Source: 70-18 sp041691815 (GTDB lineage Bacteria; Pseudomonadota; Alphaproteobacteria; Acetobacterales; Acetobacteraceae). Taken from it: a DNA stretch of 22,010 bases. The notes under the pieces are model-generated. The model searched no databases. It was not told where the DNA came from and saw only the letters and a list, made by a program, of their open reading frames with translations. Within the stretch, counting starts at the first letter, position 1, and each line of letters opens with the position of its first letter. Positions 15,646-22,010 of this stretch are shown piece after piece. The DNA lies in NCBI GenBank assembly GCA_041691815.1, contig JBEPTZ010000073.1:1-22010 (forward strand), in the 5' to 3' direction. Both the position numbers and the translations under genes were made by a program.

Positions 15646-15688
15646 GTCTGATCTCCTTTTGAGATGGTATCTCGTGATTTGCTGGACA

Positions 15689-16114
15689 TCACGCCACCGC
15701 GAAGGCCGCCGGCCGCGCCACGTCGCGCCCCAGCACCGCGTCTTCATGGCGGATGATGCGCCGCGCCAGCTTCAGCGCCTGGTAGCAGTCATCGGCCTCG
15801 GCGGCGGCCAGCGCGCGGTCCAGTATCTCGCGCGCCAGCGCCGAGGTGGTGGCCTGCTTGAAGGCGTCGATCAGCCCGCGCGCCGCGGCAACCCCGCCCT
15901 GGCGCTCCTCGGCATCGCCGATATAGGCCGATTGCAACGCGAAATAGATGCGCCGGGCCGGGCTGTCGGCCTGGTCGGGCGCCATGATCTGCTTGCCGAA
16001 CAGGAAGCGGGCATGCGCCGTCAGCTCGATGCGCGACTTGGTGCGAAAACGGATCGGCGCGCCGTTGACGATCATCATTTCGCCCTGCCGCAATTCCAGG
16101 ACCAAGGTCGACAT
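15689..16114 (-). CDS. flbT: Flagellar biosynthesis repressor FlbT
   Basis: The 141-aa protein is recognisable as FlbT from VLELRQGEMMIVNGAPIRF at the start, ARFLFGKQIMAPDQADSPAR (about residues 35-54) and RIYFALQSAYIGD. In Caulobacter, FlbT binds the 5' leader of flagellin mRNA and promotes its decay until the hook is complete; other alphaproteobacteria use it as an activator. It acts in the cytoplasm. The ATG at 16114 is preceded by GAGGAGAG. The gene directly follows the flagellin gene, separated by a GC-rich hairpin and a second copy of the flagellin 3' tail. Length is standard and I see no defect. Confidence 0.94.
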   Translation of the reverse strand: MSTLVLELRQGEMMIVNGAPIRFRTKSRIELTAHARFLFGKQIMAPDQADSPARRIYFALQSAYIGDAEERQGGVAAARGLIDAFKQATTSALAREILDRALAAAEADDCYQALKLARRIIRHEDAVLGRDVARPAAFAVA

Positions 16115-16138
16115 GCGCTCTCCTCAGCGGGGGCCGGG

Positions 16139-16161
16139 GCGGCGGACCTCTTGTCCGCCGC
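16139..16161 (-). terminator. Strong hairpin after the flagellin gene
   Basis: A perfect 9-bp GC-rich stem with a five-base loop (GCGGCGGAC-CTCTT-GTCCGCCGC) lies between the flagellin stop and the flbT start. No T-run follows on the minus strand. It may stabilise the flagellin mRNA 3' end or attenuate read-through into flbT rather than act as a classical terminator. Confidence 0.5.
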
Positions 16162-16178
16162 GGGCTTGGCTGGAGGCG

Positions 16179-16226
16179 TTACTTGAACAAGCCCAAAGCT
16201 TACTTGAACAGGCTAAGCAAGCTTTG
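16179..16226 (-). repeat. Duplicated flagellin 3' tail
   Basis: Two copies of a short tail sequence lie side by side. On the minus strand the flagellin gene ends CTG TTC AAG TAA (stop at 16202-16200), and immediately after comes GGC TTG TTC AAG TAA (ending at 16179). The last 11 bases are identical and each copy has a 'Leu-Phe-Lys-stop' reading. The second could be the remnant of another flagellin gene. Confidence 0.55.
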
Positions 16227-17051
16227 TGGCGCCTGGTTGGCGATCGACAACGCCTGAGTGCCGAGTTGCTGGCGGATCTGCAGCGATTGCAGCTTGGCCG
16301 ACTCCTTGGCCAGATCCGCATCCACCAGCGAGCCGAGGCCGGCATTCAGGCTGTCGATCTTGTCGTTGTTGTAGCTGGTCTGGTTGTCCACGTAGTTGGA
16401 CGCCGCACCATAGGTGTTCAGCGCCGAACCCACCGAGCTGACCTGGTTGAGGAACGTCCCCGCCGCGGTGATCAGCGCCGCGACGCTGGAGGCGCTGCCC
16501 AACTGCGTCGCGGTGAAGTTCACCGAGGCGAAGAACGCCGAGCCGCTGAAGGTGGTGATGCCATAGGTGGCCCCCACCTCGTTGCGGATCACCGCCACGC
16601 CGCCAAAGGTGCCGTTGCTGCCAGTGATGTCGCCGATCAACGATTTTCCGTTATAGCCGGCGTCCTGGATATACGACTTGATGTTGGCCAGAACCGAGGT
16701 GTACTGCGCGATATACTGGGTCCGCTGGTCGCCCTGCGTGTTGCTGTCGGCCAGCTTCACCAGCACGTCGCGCGCGTTGCTCAACTGGTTGGAAACGTCG
16801 GTGAGCCCGGTAACGGTGGTCGAGATCAACCCCTTCACATTGCCCAGCTGCTGGTTGGCGCTGGTCAGCGCCCCCACATCCGAACGCACCCGCTGCGCCA
16901 CCGCGAAGGCGGCGCCGTCATCGGTGGCGTCGGCCACGCGATAGCCGGTGGAGATTGCCTTCTGGGTGGCCGCCAGTTGCGAGTTGGTGGAGTTCAGCGA
17001 AGCCAGCGCGATCTGCGCGCCGATATTGGTATTCACGGAATTCAGGGACAC
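16200..17051 (-). CDS. Flagellin, short alphaproteobacterial type
   Basis: The 283-aa protein has conserved N- and C-terminal filament core domains. The start reads SLNSVNTNIGAQIALASLN, with AISTGYRVADATDDGAAFAV near residues 40-60. The end reads LVDADLAKESAKLQSLQIRQ and SLLSLFK. The middle (about 140-200) is short, so the outer filament domains are minimal, as in Caulobacter-type flagellins. It is exported by the flagellar type III system and polymerises into the filament. The start is taken as GTG at 17051, preceded by AGGAAAAT, because it gives the canonical N-terminus; an open extension to 17114 is not flagellin-like. The core contains many Ser/Thr residues as possible glycosylation sites. 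A dyad lies 38-53 bases upstream. A weak sigma-54-like site is noted separately. Confidence 0.95.
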   Translation of the reverse strand: MSLNSVNTNIGAQIALASLNSTNSQLAATQKAISTGYRVADATDDGAAFAVAQRVRSDVGALTSANQQLGNVKGLISTTVTGLTDVSNQLSNARDVLVKLADSNTQGDQRTQYIAQYTSVLANIKSYIQDAGYNGKSLIGDITGSNGTFGGVAVIRNEVGATYGITTFSGSAFFASVNFTATQLGSASSVAALITAAGTFLNQVSSVGSALNTYGAASNYVDNQTSYNNDKIDSLNAGLGSLVDADLAKESAKLQSLQIRQQLGTQALSIANQAPQSLLSLFK

Positions 17052-17088
17052 GGTGATTTTCCTACTTGCCCAGATGTGAACGCATGTC

Positions 17089-17104
17089 CCCGCAATTTTG
17101 CGGG
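17089..17104 (-). promoter_or_regulatory. Dyad in the flagellin leader (possible RNA hairpin)
   Basis: CCCGCAA and TTGCGGG face each other across two bases, 38-53 bases before the flagellin start codon. In RNA form this gives five G-C pairs closing a six-base AAAAUU loop. FlbT is known to act on the flagellin mRNA leader in Caulobacter, so this is a candidate regulatory hairpin; a DNA operator is the alternative. Confidence 0.45.
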
Positions 17105-17136
17105 CGTGGCCCATATTGGCGCCGGAGGATTAACAG

Positions 17137-17152
17137 AGCATGAAACCCGCCG
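17137..17152 (-). promoter_or_regulatory. Weak sigma-54-like site upstream of flagellin
   Basis: On the minus strand CGGCGGGTTTCATGCT has the required GG-N10-GC spacing and an ATGC in place of TTGC, but lacks the -24 TGGCAC context. It lies about 85 bases upstream of the GTG. It is far weaker than the two sites near flgE. Confidence 0.25.
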
Positions 17153-17194
17153 GCGGAAAGCAGATTCAGCTCAACGATTTCCTGCATCTTTGGT

Positions 17195-18289
17195 TCAGCC
17201 GATTGGCAGGAACTTGACCAGGGACATTGCCTGCATCCCGGCGATCAACTGGTACGACGCCTGCAACTGCGTCTGGGTCTGGGTCAGCGCCGAGAGCGTC
17301 TGCGCCATGTCCACCTGCTGCGCGTTGCCGAGTTGGGTTTGCAGCGCGGTGCCGAGATCGGCCAGCCCGGTTTGCGTGTTGGTCAGCGCCGCCTGGCGGT
17401 CGCCCATCACCCCGGCATCGGCATTCAGCGCGGTGATCGCGCCGCCCAGGCTGTCGCGGCTGTCGGCCACCACGGCGGCAAAACCGGGGTCGGAAACCTG
17501 GCTGCTGGACAGCGCGCCGAGCACCGCCAGCGAGCGCATCACATCGCGCATATAGGAGCCGGTGGTGGCGCTGCCGGTCGAGGCCACGTCGCCATTGGCG
17601 CTGGCCAGCATCCCGGTCGGCACGCTGCTGCTATCGCCGGTCTGCACGCTCGGCCGCAGGCCGGCCAGTGCCGCCGCCGGCTGCGACAAGGCCGCGGAGA
17701 ACGGCGACACCCCGGCGGTGTTGGAGGACGCCACCGCCAGCGTCGCGGCATTGGTGGCAGCCGCCCCGGCGCCGGAAAGCCCCTGCACCGCACTGGTGAT
17801 CTGCGCCACAAAGCCGCTCGCCCCGATCGCGTCCGGGTTCGGCACTGGCGGATTGCCGCTGTCCTGGCCGGCGAACACATAGACGCCGGCCACCTGGGTA
17901 TCCAGCAGCGAGGCCATCTGCCGCAGCGCATCCCGCGCCCCGGCCGCCACGCTGTCCACCGTGCTGGCGTTCAGGCCGTTCAGATTATTGGTCTGGGCGT
18001 AGAAATCGCTGGCGATCTGGCTGATCTGGGAGAGCGCGCCCTGGGCGGCCTGCATGCGGCCGCTGGCGGCGTCGATACTCGCCGACCAGGCCTGCTGATG
18101 CGCCAGCGCCGGGGTCAGCGCCAGCGAGGCCGCCGCCCCCTGCCCCAGCCCGGCATAGGAGGTGCCGACCAGCCCGCTGGCCGCCTGGCCGGTCAGCCGA
18201 TCCAGCCGCTGCTTCACCTGGCCGCTGTCGGCCAGCAGTTGCGACAGGCTGCCATAACTCACCGAAGCGCCGGAGATGCCGCTCATCAT
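17195..18289 (-). CDS. flgL: Hook-filament junction protein FlgL (HAP3)
   Basis: The 364-aa protein belongs to the flagellin/HAP3 family. The N-terminal coil reads SQLLADSGQVKQRLDRLTGQ with ASGLVGTSYAGLG, and VAGVYVFAGQDSGNPP (about residues 140-155) matches the conserved 'F.G.....P' region of FlgL. The C-terminal coil TQTQTQLQASYQLIAGMQAM, followed by SLVKFL, is typical of FlgL. It joins the last FlgK ring to the filament. Two adjacent ATGs (18289 and 18286) overlap the flgK stop; the first gives an ATGA overlap and is used here, the second would remove one residue. The gene is third in the flgE-flgK-flgL operon and lies 143 bp upstream of flagellin. Confidence 0.9.
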   Translation of the reverse strand: MMSGISGASVSYGSLSQLLADSGQVKQRLDRLTGQAASGLVGTSYAGLGQGAAASLALTPALAHQQAWSASIDAASGRMQAAQGALSQISQIASDFYAQTNNLNGLNASTVDSVAAGARDALRQMASLLDTQVAGVYVFAGQDSGNPPVPNPDAIGASGFVAQITSAVQGLSGAGAAATNAATLAVASSNTAGVSPFSAALSQPAAALAGLRPSVQTGDSSSVPTGMLASANGDVASTGSATTGSYMRDVMRSLAVLGALSSSQVSDPGFAAVVADSRDSLGGAITALNADAGVMGDRQAALTNTQTGLADLGTALQTQLGNAQQVDMAQTLSALTQTQTQLQASYQLIAGMQAMSLVKFLPIG

Positions 18290-19812
18290 TGCACCATCTG
18301 CAGAGTCTGGTTCCACATCGCCTGCACCGCGGCGACCAGCTTGGCATTGGCGCCGTAGCTGCCCTGGAGCTGGATCATCGTCGACATCTCGGTATCCATG
18401 CTGACGCCGCTGGCGCTGGTGAACTTGCCTTGCAGCGCGGTCTGCACCGCGGTTTCGTTGCCCAGCGCGGTGCTCGCCGCCGCACTGTCCTGCGCCTGTG
18501 CCGCCACCATCGCGGTGGCGAAGCCGGTCAGGGTGGCGGGCGGCGCATAGGCGGTGGCGAGGCTGCCCGACGGCCCCAGCCCGCTGGTCGCCGGCGCCGG
18601 CTGCGCCACCCCGGCCTGCGCCTCGGCGCCGAGCGCGAAATTCAGCACCCGCTGCAGCAGCCCGGTGAAGCCGGCCGGGCCGCCCGGCGGATTCGGGGTG
18701 AAGGCGCTGGCGCCGGTCGGGCTGCCGGCAATCGCATCCGTGCCGTCACGCAGCAGCGACGGGCTGGCGGCGACCGCCGGGTTCACCTGCAGCGCCGAAG
18801 CGTATCCGATATAACCATTCTGCGCCGGCGCGCCGCTATGGGCCGGAACCGTGCCGGAAGCATCGCTGAACAGCGTCAGCCCCTGGCCGGCGAAGCGTTG
18901 CGAGAGGGTCTCGGCGAATTCGTCCAGCTGCGCCTGCCCAGCCGGCAGGGTGCTGTCGCGCAGGGTGATATTGGCGCCCAGGCTGCCGCCGGACAGCCTT
19001 GCGGTCACGTCCTGGCCGCCTAGCGTGATCGCCGGCACCCCGCCACCGGGCGCGTAGCTGGCAGCCCCCAGTGTGGCGGCATTGGTTGCGAATGGCGGAC
19101 TGGCGGCATGGGTCGGCAGCGACAGGCCGCTGGCGGTGACCAGCAGCAGGTCGCCGTTCGGCTGGGTCAGCCCGCGCACCTCGATCAGCCCGCTCAACTG
19201 GTCCACCGCCGCGTCGCGCTGGTTCTCCACGTCGGCGGTGTTCTGCCCCAGCGCGCGCAACTGGACGATCTGGTCGCTCAGCCCGCCGATCTGCGCCAGC
19301 GTGGTGTTCAGCGTGCCGACGCCGGCGACGATGGCCGCCTGCGCCGCGTTGCGGCCGGCGGAATAGGCGGCGGAGACCGCATTGACCTGCCCGGCCAGCG
19401 CCGCCGCATCGCCTACCACGGCGGCCTGCTGGGTGACATTGGAGGGATCGCCGGCGAGGCTGGAAAACCCGTCCTGCAGCTTGCCGAGCAGGCTGGCGAG
19501 GTCGTTGCCCTGGCCCGGCGTGCCCTGCACCGAATCGATCGCCGCCAGCGCCGCCTGACGGGTCTGCAAGCCGGAAACCGTGCCGTTCTGCTGGAACAGC
19601 GCCGCCTGCAACGCCGCATCCAGCGCCCGCTGCACCTGGCCGGTGCGCACCCCCATGCCCTGGCCGCCGGCCGACAGGCTGGTCTGGGTGGAGACCTGGC
19701 GCACGTAGTCCGGCGTCGAGGCGTTGGCGACGTTCTGCGACACCACCGCCATCTGGCGGTTGACATTGGCCAGCCCGCTGCCGGCGATCGCCAGGGAAGC
19801 GTCGAGGCTCAT
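18286..19812 (-). CDS. flgK: Hook-associated protein FlgK (HAP1)
   Basis: The 508-aa protein starts with the rod-protein domain SLDASLAIAGSGLANVNRQM and VVSQNVANASTPDYVRQV, the conserved 'N-A-x-T-P-x-Y' signature of axial proteins. Residues 85-200 form the long HAP1 helical domain (LGKLQDGFSSLAGDPSN, RDAAVDQLSGLIEVRG). The C-terminus SMDTEMSTMIQLQGSYGANA carries the usual FlgBBR_C motif. It forms the first junction ring between hook and filament. The ATG at 19812 overlaps the flgE stop by four bases (ATGA), and its own stop overlaps flgL, so the three genes form one coupled unit. The length is within the usual range, and no defect is seen. Confidence 0.93.
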   Translation of the reverse strand: MSLDASLAIAGSGLANVNRQMAVVSQNVANASTPDYVRQVSTQTSLSAGGQGMGVRTGQVQRALDAALQAALFQQNGTVSGLQTRQAALAAIDSVQGTPGQGNDLASLLGKLQDGFSSLAGDPSNVTQQAAVVGDAAALAGQVNAVSAAYSAGRNAAQAAIVAGVGTLNTTLAQIGGLSDQIVQLRALGQNTADVENQRDAAVDQLSGLIEVRGLTQPNGDLLLVTASGLSLPTHAASPPFATNAATLGAASYAPGGGVPAITLGGQDVTARLSGGSLGANITLRDSTLPAGQAQLDEFAETLSQRFAGQGLTLFSDASGTVPAHSGAPAQNGYIGYASALQVNPAVAASPSLLRDGTDAIAGSPTGASAFTPNPPGGPAGFTGLLQRVLNFALGAEAQAGVAQPAPATSGLGPSGSLATAYAPPATLTGFATAMVAAQAQDSAAASTALGNETAVQTALQGKFTSASGVSMDTEMSTMIQLQGSYGANAKLVAAVQAMWNQTLQMVQ

Positions 19813-21119
19813 CGTTTCATATCAAGCGTGTTTTGCAGCATGTCGTCGGCGGTGGTGACCATCTTGGTGTTCGCCGTGTAGGCGCGCTGGGCGATGATCA
19901 GCTTGCTGAACTCGCTGGCGATATCGACGTTGGATTGCTCGATCGAGCTGGTCACCAGCCCGCCGGCACCGCTGCTGTCGGCATCCTTGGCCACCGGATC
20001 GCCGGAGCCGAGAGTGGCGGTGAACGCCTGGCCGTTCTGCCGCTGCAAGGCGTCGGGGTTGTTGAAGGTGGTGATCGGCACCCGGGCGATCACCCGCGAC
20101 TGGCCGTTGTCGTAGTTCACCTGGATATCGCCGGTGGTGGTGGTGGTGACGCTGCTGAAGCTGCCGGGCGGCACGCCGTTCTGGGTGATGCCGCCGAGCG
20201 CGAAGGTGGAGCCGGCATACTGGGTGACGCCGCTGGACTGGCCGAAATTGCCCAGGTTCAGCGAGATCGCCTGCGGCCCGTTGCCGAAATCGGCGGTGAA
20301 CCCCAGCGTCGCCGGCGCGTCGGCGGAATAGCCGCTGGTGGTGACGCTGCCGGTTGCCGCCCCCACCGCGCCGACCGTGCCGTCGGCCACCGGGTTGCCG
20401 CTGGCGATCGGGCCGAACTGCACCTCGGCGGTGCCACGCGCCGCGGCGGTGATGTCGTCCGGCACGTTGATTGCCACATTCCAGTCATTGGCGGCGGTCT
20501 GCGTCCAGTCCAGCGTGACGGTGTGCGGGGTGCCGAGGCTGTCATACACATCGATCTGCGCCGAGACCGGGGTGCCGGCGGCGGGCGTCGCCGGCAGGTT
20601 GGCGGCGATGCTGACCTGGGTGCTGGCCACCGGGTTGTACACCGTCTGGGTGACCTGGATCGGCGCCACCGAGGTGCGGTCGACGATGCCGGTGGTGCTG
20701 TCCACCCCCCAGCCGTTGAGGAAGCCGCCGGCGGAGTTCACCAGGTAGCCGTCCTTGTTCATGGTGAAATCGCCGGCCCGGCTGTAGAAGGTCTGCGGCG
20801 AGAACTGGGTCGCCCCGGCGGCACCGCCGATCGGCTCGCTGACCGAGAAGAACCCCTGGCCGGTGATCGCCAGCGCCAGCGGGTTGTCGCTCTGCGCCAG
20901 GGTGCCCTGCACGGTGTTCATGTAGTCAGGCCGCGCCACCACCGCGCCGGGGTTGTTGGCCGCGGCGTTGCTGCTGGTCAGGTAGTCGATGAAGGCGGTG
21001 TCGGTGCGCTTGAAGCCGGTGGTCTGGCTGTTGGCGACGTTGTCGCTGATGTTGCCGAAGGCGGTCGATTGCGCGGCAAGGCCGCTGATCGCCGTGTTCA
21101 TCGCGCCGAAGAGGGACAT
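19809..21119 (-). CDS. flgE: Flagellar hook protein FlgE
   Basis: The 436-aa protein begins SLFGAMNTAISGLAAQSTAF and continues GNISDNVANSQTTGFKRTD, the N-terminal axial domain of FlgE. The segment FYSRAGDFTMNKDGYLVNSA (about residues 110-130) is the conserved FlgE/F/G core. VYDSLGTPHTVTLDW (about 185-205) is the start of the FlgE D2 domain, and the end reads EFSKLIIAQRAYTANTKMV. It polymerises on the distal rod to form the hook. The start at 21119 has CAGGA upstream; an open extension to 21362 is not family-like. A strong sigma-54 promoter lies about 45 bp upstream, which suggests class III-type expression. It is the first gene of the flgE-flgK-flgL operon. Confidence 0.95.
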   Translation of the reverse strand: MSLFGAMNTAISGLAAQSTAFGNISDNVANSQTTGFKRTDTAFIDYLTSSNAAANNPGAVVARPDYMNTVQGTLAQSDNPLALAITGQGFFSVSEPIGGAAGATQFSPQTFYSRAGDFTMNKDGYLVNSAGGFLNGWGVDSTTGIVDRTSVAPIQVTQTVYNPVASTQVSIAANLPATPAAGTPVSAQIDVYDSLGTPHTVTLDWTQTAANDWNVAINVPDDITAAARGTAEVQFGPIASGNPVADGTVGAVGAATGSVTTSGYSADAPATLGFTADFGNGPQAISLNLGNFGQSSGVTQYAGSTFALGGITQNGVPPGSFSSVTTTTTGDIQVNYDNGQSRVIARVPITTFNNPDALQRQNGQAFTATLGSGDPVAKDADSSGAGGLVTSSIEQSNVDIASEFSKLIIAQRAYTANTKMVTTADDMLQNTLDMKR

Positions 21120-21163
21120 CGGGGCATCCTGGCTGAGAGGGGAGAAGGCGTGCCGCTCGGCAC

Positions 21164-21179
21164 AGCAGGAACCGTGCCA
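21164..21179 (-). promoter_or_regulatory. Sigma-54 promoter of flgE
   Basis: On the minus strand the sequence is TGGCACGGTTCCTGCT. It has the -24 TGGCAC element intact, GG-N10-GC spacing, and CTGC at -12. It points at flgE, and transcription would start near 21153, giving a leader of about 34 bases. This is an almost perfect match to the RpoN consensus. Confidence 0.82.
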
Positions 21180-21216
21180 GCCATGCGGCGCCGGGGATCG
21201 CCGGGATCGCCGGCCG

Positions 21217-21237
21217 GCCGGGCAGCAACCGCCCGGC
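21217..21237. promoter_or_regulatory. Dyad 1 between the divergent sigma-54 promoters
   Basis: GCCGGGC and GCCCGGC flank seven bases (21217-21237). It lies upstream of both divergent promoters. It may be a binding site for a FlbD-like enhancer-binding activator, but GC-rich dyads arise easily in this base composition. Confidence 0.4.
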
Positions 21238-21250
21238 ACTTCCTGCAGCA

Positions 21251-21269
21251 CCCGGCAGACGCTGCCGGG
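21251..21269. promoter_or_regulatory. Dyad 2 (CCCGGCA-N5-TGCCGGG), enhancer-like
   Basis: A perfect 7-bp inverted repeat with five-base spacer lies about 95 bp upstream of the flgE -12 element and about 63 bp upstream of the fliK -12 element. Its form resembles the ftr enhancer elements bound by FlbD at Caulobacter flagellar promoters, as I recall them. The centre is 33 bp from that of the neighbouring dyad, about three helical turns. Confidence 0.5.
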
Positions 21270-21309
21270 CCGGTTGCGGCTTCGGCGCCGTGGCCGGCCG
21301 CCCAGCCGG

Positions 21310-21325
21310 TGGCGCGGCTCTTGCA
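21310..21325 (+). promoter_or_regulatory. Sigma-54 promoter of the putative fliK
   Basis: TGGCGCGGCTCTTGCA has TGGC at -24, TTGCA at -12 and the GG-N10-GC spacing. It points at the gene starting at 21356; transcription would begin near 21336 and leave a short leader that includes the ribosome binding site AGGAA (21343-21347). Confidence 0.72.
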
Positions 21326-21355
21326 GTGCCCCAGGCACACGCAGGAACCCCCCGC

Positions 21356-22010
<655 letters not shown>

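Overview
The window is high-GC DNA from an alphaproteobacterium. The best evidence is the flagellar pair FlbT and FlaF, which is characteristic of Alphaproteobacteria, together with a short alphaproteobacterial flagellin. A member of Acetobacteraceae or a related Rhodospirillales group is my inference; no rRNA or other marker gene is present to confirm it. The last 150 bases or so (from about 21859) are long C, G and A homopolymers that look like a contig-end artefact.

Layout from left to right. (1) Positions 1-50 hold the first codons of a minus-strand gene that runs off the edge. (2) Positions 99-971 are a complete IS5-family (IS427-like) insertion sequence with 15-bp perfect terminal inverted repeats, a TA duplication and a transposase split over two frames. 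(3) Positions 1037-6775 are five minus-strand genes: an APC amino acid permease, a DHA2-type drug exporter, an M20 metallopeptidase, a 129-aa protein of unknown function and an isoprenylcysteine methyltransferase-like membrane protein. A 483-bp gene-free gap (4688-5170) contains a nested inverted-repeat element. (4) Positions 7126-9964 are a plus-strand CUT2-type sugar ABC transporter operon (binding protein, permease, single-domain ATPase), followed by a TMEM175-like channel gene (10034-10624). (5) Positions 10650-21119 are a minus-strand flagellar block read as flgE, flgK, flgL, flagellin, flbT, flaF, a DUF1217 gene, a TPR-methyltransferase and a TPR-GT41 glycosyltransferase. (6) From 21356 a Pro/Ala-rich gene, probably fliK, diverges from flgE and runs into the artefact.

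The flagellar block is the most coherent part. It encodes the hook (FlgE), the hook-filament junction (FlgK, FlgL), the filament subunit, its post-transcriptional regulators (FlbT, FlaF), and two enzymes that overlap by 11 nt and are good candidates for flagellin modification. The flgE/fliK intergenic region has two oppositely oriented sigma-54 promoters with exact GG-N10-GC spacing. Between them lie two perfect 7-bp-arm dyads whose centres are 33 bp apart. This resembles the enhancer-driven class III flagellar promoters of Caulobacter.

I did not find a clearly new biological system. The items most worth a second look are the divergent sigma-54/dyad control region, the methyltransferase-GT41 pair, the second flagellin-like tail after the flagellin stop codon, the nested inverted repeat at 4900-5144, and the transposase whose stop codon is supplied by the target-site duplication.
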